DNA from: Alphaproteobacteria bacterium
Lineage (GTDB): Bacteria; Pseudomonadota; Alphaproteobacteria; Ferrovibrionales; Ferrovibrionaceae
Direction: 5' to 3'
NCBI GenBank assembly: GCA_026126215.1
Contig: JAHCJQ010000009.1
Coordinates: 1 to 57,208, forward strand
DNA length: 57,208 nucleotides
In this document: positions 19,979-30,029 of the stretch, piece by piece
How the letters are laid out: each line of letters opens with the position of its first letter
Numbering within the stretch: position 1 is the stretch's first letter
Translations under genes and position numbers: made by a program
The notes under the pieces: model-generated
Database searches by the model: none
Told to the model about the DNA's origin: nothing
The model's input: only the letters and a program-made list of their open reading frames with translations

Positions 19979-21362
19979 GCGCCGCCGGCGCCGGAGCGGC
20001 CGCTCCGTCCGCCATGGACAGCCAGACGCCGAGATCGGCAAGGGCGCGCCGCGTCATCGCCTGCTTCCGGTCGTGCCGGCGCACCCGCTCCGGCAGGGGC
20101 GGAAAGAGGCCGAAATTGACGTTCATCGGCTGGAATGTCGTGCCATCCGCTCCGCCGGTGATATGTCCGAGCAGCGCGCCCATGGCGGTCGTGGGTGGTG
20201 GCGGCGCCGGCGTCCGCCCGGTCGCTTCCGCCGCGGCGAAGCGGCCGGCAAGCAGCCCGATGGCAGCACTTTCGACATAACCTTCGACGCCGGTGACCTG
20301 GCCGGCGAAGCGCAGCCGGGGCCGCGCGCGCAGCCGCAGCAAGGCATCGAGCAGCCTCGGGCTGTTGATGAAGGTGTTGCGGTGCAGGCCGCCGAGACGT
20401 GCGAATTCCGCGCCTTCGAGGCCAGGTATCATGCGGAAGATACGGGTCTGCGCCCCATGCTTGAGCTTGGTCTGGAAGCCGACCATGTTGAACAGCGTGC
20501 CCAGCGCATTGTCCTGGCGAAGCTGCACCACTGCATAGGGGCGCCGGCCGGTGCGCGGATCGGTCAGGCCGACCGGTTTCATCGGGCCAAAGCGCAGCGT
20601 CTCGCGCCCCCGCTCGGCCATCACCTCGATCGGCAGGCAGCCTTCGAAGTAAGGCGTGTCGCGCTCCCAGTCGCGGAAATCCGCCTTCTCTCCGGCCAGC
20701 AGGGCGTCGATGAAGGCTTCGTAGCCGGCCTGATCGAGCGGGCAGTTGATATAGTCCGCGCCATCTCCGCCCGGACCGGGCTTGTCGTAGCGGGATTGGA
20801 ACCAGGCGCGCGACATGTCGATGCTGTCGCGATGCACGATCGGTGCGATGGCATCGAAGAAGGCGAGCTGATCCTCGCCGGTGAGCTGCTGCACCGAAGC
20901 GGCGAGGGCGGGCGAGGTCAGCGGGCCGGTAGCAAGGATCACGCTGGTCCAGTCCGCCGGCGGCAGCCCGGTTACCTCCTCGCGGCGGATCTCGACCAGG
21001 GGATGGCGGGCGAGCGCGCTCTCCACTGCCTGCGAAAAGCCGATCCGGTCCACCGCCAGGGCGCCGCCAGCCGGCAGCTTGTTGCCATCCGCCGCCGCCA
21101 TCACCAGCGATCCGGCCCGGCGCATTTCTTCGTGCAGCAGGCCAACCGCATTGCGTTCCCAGTCGTCCGAGCGGAAGGAATTGGAACAGACCAGTTCCGC
21201 AAGCCCTGCCGTCTGATGCGCCTCCGTGCCGCGCACCGGGCGCATTTCGTGCAGCACCACCCTCACGCCCGCCTGCGCGAGTTGCCAGGCCGCCTCGGAA
21301 CCGGCGAGCCCGCCACCCACCACATGCACTGCCCCGGACGGATTCGCGATGTTTCCGTTCAT
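19962..21362 (-). CDS. trmFO: methylenetetrahydrofolate-tRNA-(uracil-5-)-methyltransferase TrmFO
   Basis: FAD- and folate-dependent enzyme that makes m5U54 in tRNA; 466 aa. The N-terminal FAD-binding motif is [18 protein letters not shown], followed by the TrmFO signature [11 protein letters not shown], which sets it apart from GidA. Other matches are [38 protein letters not shown] and the C-terminal [12 protein letters not shown]. The start is an ATG at 21362. It is convergent with the NDUFAF6-like gene and divergent from the permease gene, with 80 bases between them. Confidence 0.95.
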   Translation of the reverse strand: MNGNIANPSGAVHVVGGGLAGSEAAWQLAQAGVRVVLHEMRPVRGTEAHQTAGLAELVCSNSFRSDDWERNAVGLLHEEMRRAGSLVMAAADGNKLPAGGALAVDRIGFSQAVESALARHPLVEIRREEVTGLPPADWTSVILATGPLTSPALAASVQQLTGEDQLAFFDAIAPIVHRDSIDMSRAWFQSRYDKPGPGGDGADYINCPLDQAGYEAFIDALLAGEKADFRDWERDTPYFEGCLPIEVMAERGRETLRFGPMKPVGLTDPRTGRRPYAVVQLRQDNALGTLFNMVGFQTKLKHGAQTRIFRMIPGLEGAEFARLGGLHRNTFINSPRLLDALLRLRARPRLRFAGQVTGVEGYVESAAIGLLAGRFAAAEATGRTPAPPPPTTAMGALLGHITGGADGTTFQPMNVNFGLFPPLPERVRRHDRKQAMTRRALADLGVWLSMADGAAAPAPAALSTSA

Positions 21363-21442
21363 GCCCCCTATTTGCTACAGCGCAGCCCCGGTGGCAAGGG
21401 CCAGCGGTTGGCAGTTCTGCAAATGTCACATAGGCTTGGACG

Positions 21443-22834
21443 ATGCTGCTGTGGCGGAACCTTCACATTGCGGTGCGCTCGCTCGCCCGGCACCCGATGC
21501 GGACCGGGCTGACCGCGCTCGGCCTTGCCGTCGCCGCGTGCGCTCTGATCACGGTCATTGCCATTGGCAGAACCGTGGAACAGCGCGTGATCGAGGAAGC
21601 GGAACGGCTGGGCGCGAATGTCATTGCGGTCACCGCCAGCGCCAGGCGGGTGGCGGGCGTCAGTCTCGGTGGCCAGACGCGGCCGAGCCTGGACGACGGG
21701 GACGTGCTGGCGATCCGCCGCGAGATCGAGGAAGTCGACCTGGCGGGCGGCGTCTGGTGGAGCGGCGGGCCGCTGATCAACGGCAATCTCAACTGGACTA
21801 CGCGCATCCATGGCGTGCATCCGGAGTATCTGGACGTGCGGAACTGGTACGCCGAGGAAGGGCGTCTTTTTTCGGAAAGGGAACTCGCCCTGGCGGAAAA
21901 GGTCGTTGTGTTGGGCCGGACGGTGGCGGAAAAGCTGTTTCCGGATGGCGGCCCGGTTGGGGCATCGATCCGCATCCGCTCCGTGCCTTTTCTCGTCATC
22001 GGCGTGCTCGAGAGCAAGGGGCAGAGCGCGCAGGGCACTGATTACGACGACATTGCTTTCCTGCCGATCACCACCGCGCGCAGCCGCATGCCGACCATGC
22101 GTGCCGTCGATGTCCGCAACATGACCGGTGTCGCCCAGTCGATGCAGATCGGCGTGCCGGCCGTCGGGGCGGACAATCAGCCCGCCGGGAGCGAGGATCC
22201 GCGACGCCAGCGCCCGCTCTTCGCTGCGCGCCAGGGAGCGGGCGCGGACCGCACCTATAACCAGATCGCTCCGGCCATGGTGAACTCGATCCATGTGCGG
22301 GCCGTGTCGAGCGAGGCCGTGCCGAGGGTGCGGGAGCAGATCGCCGTCCTGCTCCGCCAGCGGCACGGGCTACAGCCGGAACAGCCGGACGATTTCACCA
22401 TCCGTTACATGTCGGAGGGTCTCGAGGCGCGCCACGAGGCGGCGCGCACCCTGCAGGCGACGCTGCTCGCGGTGACGGTGGTGGCTCTGGTGGTGGGGGC
22501 GATCAGCGTCGCCAATGTCATGCTGGCCTCCGTCACGGAACGGCGTTACGAGATCGGCATGCGCCTTGCCGTGGGCGCGCGCCGCCGGGACATTCTCTGG
22601 CAGTTCCTGACGGAGGCACTGGCGGTCGCCGGTGTCGGGGCCGTTCTCGGCATCCTCGCCAGCGTGGTCGCTGGCGTGGCCGTCGCCGGGGCGCTGTTGC
22701 CGGACCTCTTCATTCCGGTCTGGGCGCATGCCGCGGCGTTCCTGGCGGCGGCCTGTACCGGGCTGCTGGCCGGCCTGCCGCCGGCCCTGCACGCGGCGCG
22801 GGTTGATCCGGCCGTGACGCTGCGGAACGGCTGA
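21443..22834 (+). CDS. FtsX/MacB-type ABC transporter permease
   Basis: A 463-aa permease of the MacB/FtsX class. The N-terminal membrane helix (RTGLTALGLAVAACALITVI) is followed by a periplasmic MacB-like core domain (residues about 45-320) and three C-terminal helices. These begin at LLAVTVVALVVGAISVANVM and include the typical ASVTERRYEIGMRLAVGARR. The periplasmic part contains a low-complexity Pro/Gln/Arg-rich insertion at about residues 237-275 that looks unlike the surrounding fold. No ATPase gene is adjacent, so its partner must lie elsewhere. Substrates of this class include lipoproteins, antibiotics and peptides. Confidence 0.82.
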   Translation: MLLWRNLHIAVRSLARHPMRTGLTALGLAVAACALITVIAIGRTVEQRVIEEAERLGANVIAVTASARRVAGVSLGGQTRPSLDDGDVLAIRREIEEVDLAGGVWWSGGPLINGNLNWTTRIHGVHPEYLDVRNWYAEEGRLFSERELALAEKVVVLGRTVAEKLFPDGGPVGASIRIRSVPFLVIGVLESKGQSAQGTDYDDIAFLPITTARSRMPTMRAVDVRNMTGVAQSMQIGVPAVGADNQPAGSEDPRRQRPLFAARQGAGADRTYNQIAPAMVNSIHVRAVSSEAVPRVREQIAVLLRQRHGLQPEQPDDFTIRYMSEGLEARHEAARTLQATLLAVTVVALVVGAISVANVMLASVTERRYEIGMRLAVGARRRDILWQFLTEALAVAGVGAVLGILASVVAGVAVAGALLPDLFIPVWAHAAAFLAAACTGLLAGLPPALHAARVDPAVTLRNG

Positions 22835-22837
22835 GGC

Positions 22838-23197
22838 TCAGCGCACCTGCGTCACCTTGAAGGTGAGGGCCGTACCATCCCCCTCACGGATCGTCACGTA
22901 CTCTCCCGGGCGGAAAATATGCGCATCCAGCTTGAAGAAGGGCTCGTCATCCTCTTCGCCGGGTTCGTAGGAAAAGGCCCATTCCCGGTGGCGAGTGTGG
23001 TGCAACGCGCCCTGCCGGTCCGGCTCACCCTTCCAGAATCGGCGCACCCGGCACTCCTTGCGAAGATCACGGAAGGCATCCGCATCGATATGACCATCGG
23101 GCGTCAGCGGGGCACGGAATTCGTAGCCATACTCCGACGACCCCATCGGGTGTTCAGGTGTGCGTGCCAGCTCAAGTCGGATGGTTTTGATCGGCAT
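22838..23197 (-). CDS. conserved hypothetical protein, 119 aa (alphaproteobacterial type)
   Basis: I do not know a function for this protein. It reads MPIKTIRLELARTPEHPMGS, a Gly/Tyr segment EYGYEFRAPLTPDGHID, CRVRRFWKGEPDRQG, and WAFSYEPGEEDDEPFFKLDA ending HIFRPGEYVTIREGDG. It is a charged, probably soluble protein of beta character without a signal or membrane segment. The reading frame extends upstream, but the ATG at 23197 has AGGAAGG just upstream. It follows the 87-aa gene by 19 bases on the same strand. I recall similar proteins widely in Alphaproteobacteria, still unnamed. Confidence 0.75.
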   Translation of the reverse strand: MPIKTIRLELARTPEHPMGSSEYGYEFRAPLTPDGHIDADAFRDLRKECRVRRFWKGEPDRQGALHHTRHREWAFSYEPGEEDDEPFFKLDAHIFRPGEYVTIREGDGTALTFKVTQVR

Positions 23198-23216
23198 CGT
23201 GCCTTCCTGACGGATT

Positions 23217-23480
23217 TCAGCGGTTGCGGGGATGGGCCTGGAGAAAGTTGGACAGGGCCCGCCGCAGCGCCAGGACATGAACCAGGTCGCCACGGGCCCG
23301 TGCCTGCTGGATGTCCTCGATGATGAAGCGGCGGATCTTCGGCGGGCCGTCCGGCTGGTGCACCAGATACTGGCCGAGTGCCGCCGCCTCGATTTCGGGG
23401 ATATGTTCGTGCTCGGCGATCGCCGCCACTTCTTCCTCGCTAAGCTCGCAGAGCGCCAGGCAGTCCTCGATCGAGATCAA
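23217..23480 (-). CDS. conserved hypothetical protein, 87 aa
   Basis: A small acidic helical protein: MISIEDCLALCELSEEEVAA, then IAEHEHIPEIEAAALGQYLV, and a basic C-terminal half (IEDIQQARARGDLVHVLALRR). The AEHEHIPE segment and Cys7/Cys11 are the most conserved-looking part. The start is a TTG at 23480 with GGGGGAG about 9 bases upstream; no ATG is available. It lies between uvrA (82 bases upstream) and the 119-aa gene on the same strand, so it could be read from uvrA. No function can be assigned. Confidence 0.72.
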   Translation of the reverse strand: MISIEDCLALCELSEEEVAAIAEHEHIPEIEAAALGQYLVHQPDGPPKIRRFIIEDIQQARARGDLVHVLALRRALSNFLQAHPRNR

Positions 23481-23562
23481 GCCACGTCTCCCCCGTGCAT
23501 TACCTCTTGCAGGCTAGGACGGCTGACGGCCGTCGCTCATTGACCTGAATCAAGCAGCCGCA

Positions 23563-26436
23563 TCATCCGCCCGCACTCCGCCGGCGCGGCCGCGCGGGAA
23601 GCTCGCCCGTGCGCCGCAGATAGGGCTTCAGGTAACGGCCGGTATGGCTGGCCGGCTCGGCGGCGACCTCCTCAGGTGTCCCCTCGGCCACGATCCTGCC
23701 GCCACCATCGCCGCCCTCAGGCCCGAGATCGACGATCCAGTCAGCGGTCTTGATGACTTCCAGATTGTGCTCGATCACCAGGACCGTGTTGCCGGTATCG
23801 ACGAGGGCATGCAGAACTTCGAGCAGCTTGCGGACATCGTCAAAATGCAGGCCGGTGGTCGGCTCGTCGAGAATGTAGAGCGTTCGCCCCGTGGCACGGC
23901 GCGAAAGCTCCTTGGCGAGCTTGACGCGCTGCGCCTCGCCGCCCGAAAGGGTGGTCGCGGGCTGGCCCACCTTGATGTAGCCGAGGCCGACCTCCTGGAG
24001 CATCTGCAGCTTCTCGCGCACCGACGGCACCGCCTTGAAGAACTCGACGCCGTCGTCGACCGTCATGTCGAGCACGTCGGCGATGGAGCGGTCCTTGAAG
24101 GTGATCTCCAGCGTCTCGCGGTTGTAGCGCCTGCCCTTGCAGACGTCGCACTGGACGTAGACGTCGGGCAGGAAGTGCATCTCGATCTTGATCAGGCCAT
24201 CGCCCTGGCAGGCTTCGCAGCGGCCGCCCTTGACGTTGAAGGAGAAGCGGCCCGGTTTGTAGCCGCGCGCTTCCGCTTCCGGCAGGCCGGCGAACCAGTC
24301 CCGGATCGGCGCGAAGGCCCCGGTATAGGTGGCGGGGTTGGAGCGCGGCGTGCGGCCGATCGGAGACTGGTCGATGTCGATGATCTTATCGAGATGTTCG
24401 AGGCCGTCGATGCGCTGATGGGGCGCCGGATGCTCCTTGGCTCCATTGAGCCGGCGCGCCACCGCCTTGTAGAGCGTCTCGACGATGAGTGTCGACTTGC
24501 CGCCGCCCGAGACGCCGGTCACGCAAGTGAACACTCCGAGCGGCAACCGGCAGGTGACGTTCTTGAGATTGTTGCCAGTCGCGCCGACGATGGTGACCGA
24601 ACGCTGGCGGCTGATCCTGCGCCGTTCCGCCGGCATTGGGATCTGGCGCATCCCGGTCAGATACTGCCCCGTGAGCGAGGCCGGGCTCGCCATGATCTCC
24701 GCCGGTGTCCCCTGCGCGACGATGCGCCCGCCATGGACGCCGGCGGCCGGCCCCATGTCGATGACGTGATCGGCGGCGCGGATGGCTTCCTCGTCATGCT
24801 CGACCACCAGCACGGTGTTGCCGATGTCGCGCAGCCGCTCGAGGGTCTTGAGGAGCCGCGCATTGTCACGCTGATGCAGGCCGATGGAGGGCTCGTCCAG
24901 AACGTATAGAACCCCGGTCAGGCCAGAGCCGATCTGCGAGGCAAGGCGGATCCGCTGGCTTTCGCCGCCGGAAAGCGTCCCCGAGCTGCGCGAGAGCGTC
25001 AGGTATTCGAGGCCCACATTGACCAGGAAGCCGAGCCGCTCGTTGATCTCCTTGAGGATGCGCGTGGCGATTTCGCGCTGCTTGGCGGTGAGCCTGGGGC
25101 CCAAGCCCTCGAACCAGCGCGCCGCCTCGGCGATCGACATTTCGTTGACCTCGCCGATATGCAGGCCGGCGATTTTCACCGCCAGTGCTTCCGGCTTGAG
25201 GCGATGGCCGCCACACGCTTCGCAGGGCGAGGCGTTCTGGAAGCGCGACATCTCCTCGCGCACCCAGGCGGAATCGCTCTCGCGCCAGCGCCGCTCCATG
25301 TTGGGGATCACGCCCTCGAATGGCTTCTTCGTGGAGTAGCTGCGGATGCCATCGTCGAAGGTGAGGGTGACGACCTCCTCGCCGGAGCCGTAAAGGATCA
25401 CGTCGCGCGCCTTCTGTGGCAATTCGCGCCAGGGGATCGTGGTGGAGAACCGGTAGTGCCGCGCCAGACTCTCCAGCGTCTGCATGTAGTAGGGCGAGGT
25501 CGAACGCGCCCAGGGGGCGACGGCGCCATCGCGCAGGCTCAGGCCCTCGTCCGGAATCACCAGATCCGGATCGAACACCATGTTCGAGCCGAGCCCGTCG
25601 CAGACCGGGCAGGCGCCGAATGGATTGTTGAAGGAGAAGAGCCGCGGCTCGATCTCGGGGATGGTGAAGCCCGAGACCGGGCAGGCGAACCGGGCGGAAA
25701 AGATGGTCCGTTCGCCGCTATCGGCATCCTCGACCCAGGCGATGCCATCGGCCAGCCCCAGCGCGGTCTCCAGGCTGTCGGCGAGGCGCGAGGCGATGCC
25801 CTCGCGCACCACGACCCGGTCGACCACCACGTCGATATCGTGCTTGAGCTTCTTGTTGAGTGCCGGGACCTGGCCGAGTTCGTGCATCTTGCCGTCGACG
25901 CGTACCCGCTGGAACCCGCGCTTCTGCAATTCCGCCAGATCCTTGCGATATTCGCCCTTGCGGCCGCGGATAAAGGGGGCAAGCAGGAAGAGGCGGGTTC
26001 CCGCCTTCATCGCAAGGACGCGGTCGACCATCTGGGAGACCGTCTGGCTCTCGATCGGCAGTCCGGTTGCCGGCGAGTAGGGAACGCCGATGCGGGCAAA
26101 GAGCAGGCGCATGTAGTCGTGAATCTCGGTGACCGTCCCGACGGTCGAGCGCGGATTGCGGGAGGTGGTTTTCTGTTCGATGGAGATGGCCGGCGAAAGG
26201 CCCTCGATATGGTCGACATCGGGTTTCTGCATCAGCTCCAGGAACTGCCGCGCATAAGCGGAGAGCGACTCGACATAGCGCCGCTGGCCCTCGGCATAGA
26301 TGGTGTCGAAGGCGAGAGAGGACTTCCCGCTGCCCGAGAGGCCGGTCAGCACGACCAGCCGGTCGCGCGGAATATCGACATCGACGTTCTTGAGGTTGTG
26401 TTCGCGGGCGCCGCGTATGCTGATGACTTTGTTCAT
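23563..26436 (-). CDS. uvrA: excinuclease ABC subunit A
   Basis: Damage-recognition ATPase of nucleotide excision repair; 957 aa. The first Walker [21 protein letters not shown] lies near residue 31. The UvrB-binding region and zinc modules follow: [24 protein letters not shown], and [20 protein letters not shown] with a second CDVCKG pair. The two ABC signatures are [15 protein letters not shown] and [15 protein letters not shown]. The second Walker A reads GVSGGGKST. The frame runs 47 codons further upstream, but the ATG at 26436 gives the family start [17 protein letters not shown]. It is divergent from ssb. Confidence 0.97.
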   Translation of the reverse strand: MNKVISIRGAREHNLKNVDVDIPRDRLVVLTGLSGSGKSSLAFDTIYAEGQRRYVESLSAYARQFLELMQKPDVDHIEGLSPAISIEQKTTSRNPRSTVGTVTEIHDYMRLLFARIGVPYSPATGLPIESQTVSQMVDRVLAMKAGTRLFLLAPFIRGRKGEYRKDLAELQKRGFQRVRVDGKMHELGQVPALNKKLKHDIDVVVDRVVVREGIASRLADSLETALGLADGIAWVEDADSGERTIFSARFACPVSGFTIPEIEPRLFSFNNPFGACPVCDGLGSNMVFDPDLVIPDEGLSLRDGAVAPWARSTSPYYMQTLESLARHYRFSTTIPWRELPQKARDVILYGSGEEVVTLTFDDGIRSYSTKKPFEGVIPNMERRWRESDSAWVREEMSRFQNASPCEACGGHRLKPEALAVKIAGLHIGEVNEMSIAEAARWFEGLGPRLTAKQREIATRILKEINERLGFLVNVGLEYLTLSRSSGTLSGGESQRIRLASQIGSGLTGVLYVLDEPSIGLHQRDNARLLKTLERLRDIGNTVLVVEHDEEAIRAADHVIDMGPAAGVHGGRIVAQGTPAEIMASPASLTGQYLTGMRQIPMPAERRRISRQRSVTIVGATGNNLKNVTCRLPLGVFTCVTGVSGGGKSTLIVETLYKAVARRLNGAKEHPAPHQRIDGLEHLDKIIDIDQSPIGRTPRSNPATYTGAFAPIRDWFAGLPEAEARGYKPGRFSFNVKGGRCEACQGDGLIKIEMHFLPDVYVQCDVCKGRRYNRETLEITFKDRSIADVLDMTVDDGVEFFKAVPSVREKLQMLQEVGLGYIKVGQPATTLSGGEAQRVKLAKELSRRATGRTLYILDEPTTGLHFDDVRKLLEVLHALVDTGNTVLVIEHNLEVIKTADWIVDLGPEGGDGGGRIVAEGTPEEVAAEPASHTGRYLKPYLRRTGELPARPRRRSAGG

Positions 26437-26464
26437 GGGACCGGAAGTGGAGGGACGAAGGAAC

Positions 26465-26492
26465 GAGATAGACGCTTCGAGGCGCCTGTCCA
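26465..26492 (-). promoter_or_regulatory. candidate promoter for uvrA
   Basis: On the minus strand TGGACA (26492-26487) and TATCTC (26470-26465) are 16 bases apart, with the -10 element about 28 bases before the uvrA ATG. This is a consensus match only. Confidence 0.35.
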
Positions 26493-26540
26493 GCCGCCCC
26501 AGGCGCGGATGACCGAACATCCTTCGCCCGAACGGCCCGC

Positions 26541-26570
26541 TGGAAAGCGGCGCGCCTTTCCGGCTATAGT
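26541..26570 (+). promoter_or_regulatory. candidate promoter for ssb
   Basis: TATAGT at 26565-26570 is a good -10 element, about 42 bases before the ssb ATG. The best -35 is TGGAAA at 26541-26546, with an 18-base spacer, and is weak. Confidence 0.3.
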
Positions 26571-26612
26571 GCACCATTCGTTCTCACTCTTGAAGCTCCC
26601 GAAGGAAGTCGC

Positions 26613-27095
26613 ATGGCAGGCAGCGTCAACAAGGTCATTCTCATCGGTAATCTGGGCCGCGATCCGGAGATTCGCAGTACCCAGGACGGGACGCAGCTCG
26701 CCAACCTCTCGGTGGCCACCTCCGAGACCTGGCGCGACCGGCAGAGCGGGGAGCGCAGGGAACGGACGGAATGGCACAGGGTCGTGATCTTCAACGAGAA
26801 TCTCGTGAAGGTGGCCCAGCAATATCTGCGCAAGGGCTCCAAGGTCTATCTCGAAGGCACGTTGCAGACCCGGAAATGGACCGACAAGGACGGCCAGGAA
26901 CGCTATACGACCGAAGTCGTGCTGCCGCGATTCCGGGGCGAACTTACCATGCTAGACGGGCGCGGCGATGGTGGTGGCGGCAGTGGTGGTGGGCCATCCT
27001 ACGACGAGGCCGCGGGTGGCATGTCGGGTGGCGGCGGCCGCGCCGTTCCTGCGGGCGGAAAGGGGCAGGATTTCGACGACGAGATTCCTTTCTGA
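26613..27095 (+). CDS. ssb: single-stranded DNA-binding protein
   Basis: Replication and repair ssDNA-binding protein; 160 aa. The OB fold covers about residues 1-112: [56 protein letters not shown] Gly-rich flexible linker follows (about 118-150). The canonical acidic C-terminal tip DFDDEIPF recruits partner proteins. The ATG at 26613 has GAAGGAAG upstream. It is divergent from uvrA and followed by gyrA. Confidence 0.97.
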   Translation: MAGSVNKVILIGNLGRDPEIRSTQDGTQLANLSVATSETWRDRQSGERRERTEWHRVVIFNENLVKVAQQYLRKGSKVYLEGTLQTRKWTDKDGQERYTTEVVLPRFRGELTMLDGRGDGGGGSGGGPSYDEAAGGMSGGGGRAVPAGGKGQDFDDEIPF

Positions 27096-27144
27096 GGCGC
27101 GGGTCCGGGGCCCCGCTGCAGGGCTCGCCGGAAGGGCGAAATCG

Positions 27145-27174
27145 TTGATGATTCAGAAGGTTTTCTGTTAGAAT
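27145..27174 (+). promoter_or_regulatory. candidate promoter for gyrA
   Basis: TTGATG (27145-27150) and TAGAAT (27169-27174) are separated by 18 bases in the 148-base ssb/gyrA gap. Transcription from here would produce a leader of about 60 bases that contains the hairpin at 27201-27221. Confidence 0.45.
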
Positions 27175-27200
27175 TCCAGCCTTGGATTCGTTGTCTTCGC

Positions 27201-27221
27201 CGCCGCCTGCGACGGGCGGCG
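27201..27221 (+). other. GC hairpin in the gyrA leader
   Basis: CGCCGCC (27201-27207) can pair with GGCGGCG (27215-27221) around a 7-base loop. It is followed by CG and four T residues (27224-27227), 16 bases before the GTG start of gyrA. The layout resembles a weak intrinsic terminator or attenuator between promoter and start codon. Confidence 0.4.
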
Positions 27222-27243
27222 CGTTTTGTATCTGGAACCGCAT

Positions 27244-30012
27244 GTGACGGACACGCCTCCCCCGCAGCAGCAGGACATCGCGCCGGTCACCATCGAAGAG
27301 GAGATGAAGCGCTCGTACCTCGGGTACGCGATGAGCGTGATCGTCTCCCGTGCCTTGCCGGACGCGCGCGACGGGCTCAAGCCGGTGCACCGGCGCATCC
27401 TGTTTTCGATGCACGAGCAGGGCTATGGCTCGGATAAACCCTATCGCAAGTCGGCGCGCGTGGTGGGCGACGTCATGGGCAAATACCACCCGCACGGCGA
27501 CCAGGCGATCTACGACGCCATGGTGCGGATGGTGCAGGATTTCTCCATGCGCCTGCCGCTGCTGGACGGGCAGGGCAATTTCGGCTCGATGGACGGCGAT
27601 CCGGCGGCGGCGATGCGCTATACCGAAATCCGCATGGCGAAGCCGGCGGAGGCGCTGCTCGGCGACATCGACGAGGGCACGGTCGATTTCGAGCCCAATT
27701 ACGACGACACGACCGAGGAACCTTCAGTCCTCCCCGCCCGCTTCCCGAATCTGCTGGTCAATGGCGCCGGTGGCATCGCCGTCGGCATGGCGACCAATAT
27801 TCCGCCGCACAATCTCGGCGAGATCGTCGATGCCTGTATCGCCCTGGTGGACGATCCGGGCGCAGGCGTCGAGCGGCTGATGGAGCTGGTCGCGGGGCCG
27901 GATTTCCCGACCGGCGGGGTCATTCTCGGCCGGGCGGGGATCCGCAGCGCCTTCATGACCGGGCGCGGCTCGATCGTTATGCGCGGCAAGACACATGTCG
28001 AGGAAGTGCGCAAGGATCGCGAGGCGATCATCGTCACCGAGATTCCCTACCAGGTGAACAAGGCGTCGATGATCGAGAAGATCGCCGATGCGGTGCGCGC
28101 CAAGCGGATCGAGGGTATATCCGACCTGCGCGATGAGTCGGACCGCGACGGGGTGCGCGTGGTGATCGAACTCAAACGCGAGGCGATGGCGGAGGTGGTG
28201 CTGAACCAGCTCTACCGCTATTCGCCGCTGCAGAGTTCCTTTGGCGTCAACATGCTGGCCCTCGACGGGCGCAAGCCGGAGCTGATGAACCTGAAGCAGC
28301 TCGTGGCCGCCTTCGTCGATTTCCGCGAGGAAGTGATTACCCGGCGCACCCGCCATCGTCTCGGCAAGGCGCGCGAGCGGGCGCATGTCCTCGTCGGTCT
28401 CGCCATTGCGGTCGCGAATATCGACGAGATGATCCGCCTGATCCGCGCCGCGCCCGATCCGCAGACGGCGCGCGAGCAGTTGACGGGGCGGGACTGGCCG
28501 GCGGCGGATGTGGCGGCCCTCATAGCCCTGATCGACGATCCGGGCCGGGTGGCGGCGGAGGGATATTACCGTTTGTCGGAGGCGCAGGCGCGCGCCATCC
28601 TGGACCTGCGCCTGCAGCGCCTGACCGCGCTTGGGCGCGACGAGATCGGCGACGAACTGAAAAGTATTGCCGCCGAGATCACAGATCACCTGGAAACGCT
28701 GTCCAGCCGGCCGAAACTGCTTGGCATCCTCAAGGCGGAATTGCTGGAGATGCGCGAGCGCTTCGCCACGCCACGGCGGACCGTCATCGAGGAACTGGAG
28801 TTCGAGACCGATGTCGAGGACCTGATCCAGCGGGAGGACATGGTCGTCACTGTCTCGCATGCCGGCTACGTCAAAAGGACGCCGCTCTCGACCTATCGTC
28901 CGCAGCGCCGTGGCGGCAAGGGGCGCACTGGCATGGCGACGAGGGACGAGGATTTCGTGACGCGTGTCTTCGTCGCCAACACGCACCAGCCGGTGCTGTT
29001 TTTCTCGAATATCGGGCGCGTCTACAAGCTCAAGGTCTACCGGCTTCCCGAGGCGGCGCCACAATCGCGCGGCAAGGCCTTCATCAACCTCCTCCCGCTT
29101 CAGCAGGGGGAGCGGATCCAGGCGGTGATGCCGCTCCCGGAGAACGAGGAAAGCTGGGGCGGGATGTATGCCTGCTTCGCCACCGCCAAGGGCAATGTGC
29201 GGCGCAATGCGCTCTCCGACTTCACCGATGTCAAGGCAAACGGCAAGATTGCGATGAAGTTCGAAGGCGACGATGCCGACGACCGCCTTGTCGAGGTGCT
29301 GCCTTGCACGGAGAGCGACGACATCCTGCTGAATGCCCGGCGCGGCAAGAGCATCCGCTTCTCCGTCGCCGACCTGCGCGTGTTCCAGAGCCGGAGTTCC
29401 GTCGGCGTGCGCGGCATGCGGCTGGCGGCCGGCGACGAAGTCATCTCCATGGCGATCCTCCGCCATATGGAGGCGACGCCCGAGGAGCGGCGGGCCTATC
29501 TCAAGTATGCCGCGCAGCAGCGCCGCCTGCTTGGCGGCGAGGAAGTCGACGCCGAGGCGCCCGCGTCTGACGAGGACGAGGAGCGCGGCGAGGAGGACGT
29601 GCTGCTTTCGCAGGACCGGCTGGCCGAGCTAGCGGCCGCGGAACAGTTCGTTCTTACCGTCACGGACCGGGGCTTCGGCAAGCGCACATCGTCCTACGAA
29701 TACCGCCAGACCGGGCGCGGTGGCCTCGGCATCAACAATATCAGGACCGGGGAGCGCAATGGCGACGTGGTCGCCGCCTTTGCGGTAGAGGAGCAGGATC
29801 AGATCATGATGGTGACGGCGGGCGGGCAGATGATCCGCTGTCCCGTGGACGATATCAGAATTGCCGGTCGCGGGACCGGCGGTGTAACCTTGCTGCGCAC
29901 GGCGGAGGGCGAGAAAGTCGTCTCCGTGGCTCGCCTCGGCGATGGCGCCGGCGGGGAGGACGAGTCCGGCGATGACGCCGAACCGGAGGGCGGCGAGCAG
30001 GCGCCCGAATGA
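27244..30012 (+). CDS. gyrA: DNA gyrase subunit A
   Basis: Breakage-reunion subunit of DNA gyrase; 922 aa. The N-terminal core has [20 protein letters not shown], the quinolone-resistance region [15 protein letters not shown] (residues 82-96), and catalytic Tyr126 in [11 protein letters not shown]. The GyrA box QRRGGKG introduces the C-terminal beta-pinwheel, which ends in an acidic tail and is interrupted by an acidic loop ([11 protein letters not shown]). The position equal to E. coli Ser83 is Gln87; Asp91 (E. coli Asp87) is kept. The GTG at 27244 gives [15 protein letters not shown], matching the family; a TTG at 27226 is also in frame. The stop overlaps the open frame of coaD. Confidence 0.97.
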   Translation: MTDTPPPQQQDIAPVTIEEEMKRSYLGYAMSVIVSRALPDARDGLKPVHRRILFSMHEQGYGSDKPYRKSARVVGDVMGKYHPHGDQAIYDAMVRMVQDFSMRLPLLDGQGNFGSMDGDPAAAMRYTEIRMAKPAEALLGDIDEGTVDFEPNYDDTTEEPSVLPARFPNLLVNGAGGIAVGMATNIPPHNLGEIVDACIALVDDPGAGVERLMELVAGPDFPTGGVILGRAGIRSAFMTGRGSIVMRGKTHVEEVRKDREAIIVTEIPYQVNKASMIEKIADAVRAKRIEGISDLRDESDRDGVRVVIELKREAMAEVVLNQLYRYSPLQSSFGVNMLALDGRKPELMNLKQLVAAFVDFREEVITRRTRHRLGKARERAHVLVGLAIAVANIDEMIRLIRAAPDPQTAREQLTGRDWPAADVAALIALIDDPGRVAAEGYYRLSEAQARAILDLRLQRLTALGRDEIGDELKSIAAEITDHLETLSSRPKLLGILKAELLEMRERFATPRRTVIEELEFETDVEDLIQREDMVVTVSHAGYVKRTPLSTYRPQRRGGKGRTGMATRDEDFVTRVFVANTHQPVLFFSNIGRVYKLKVYRLPEAAPQSRGKAFINLLPLQQGERIQAVMPLPENEESWGGMYACFATAKGNVRRNALSDFTDVKANGKIAMKFEGDDADDRLVEVLPCTESDDILLNARRGKSIRFSVADLRVFQSRSSVGVRGMRLAAGDEVISMAILRHMEATPEERRAYLKYAAQQRRLLGGEEVDAEAPASDEDEERGEEDVLLSQDRLAELAAAEQFVLTVTDRGFGKRTSSYEYRQTGRGGLGINNIRTGERNGDVVAAFAVEEQDQIMMVTAGGQMIRCPVDDIRIAGRGTGGVTLLRTAEGEKVVSVARLGDGAGGEDESGDDAEPEGGEQAPE

Positions 30013-30029
30013 CAATCGGAGGGCGTATC

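Noticed and set aside
26515..26533. Possible LexA (SOS) box between uvrA and ssb: GAAC-N11-GAAC
   Set aside because: The alphaproteobacterial box is GTTC-N7-GTTC (GAAC-N7-GAAC). The spacer here is 11 bases, and no other spacing in the 176-base divergent region fits.
26437..26577. N-terminal extension of UvrA from 26577
   Set aside because: The extension covers the divergent promoter region, is basic and low complexity, and the family start is exactly at 26436.
27096..27140. GGGGCCCC palindrome after ssb as a terminator
   Set aside because: The possible stem is short, pairs ambiguously in a GC run, and has no T-run behind it.
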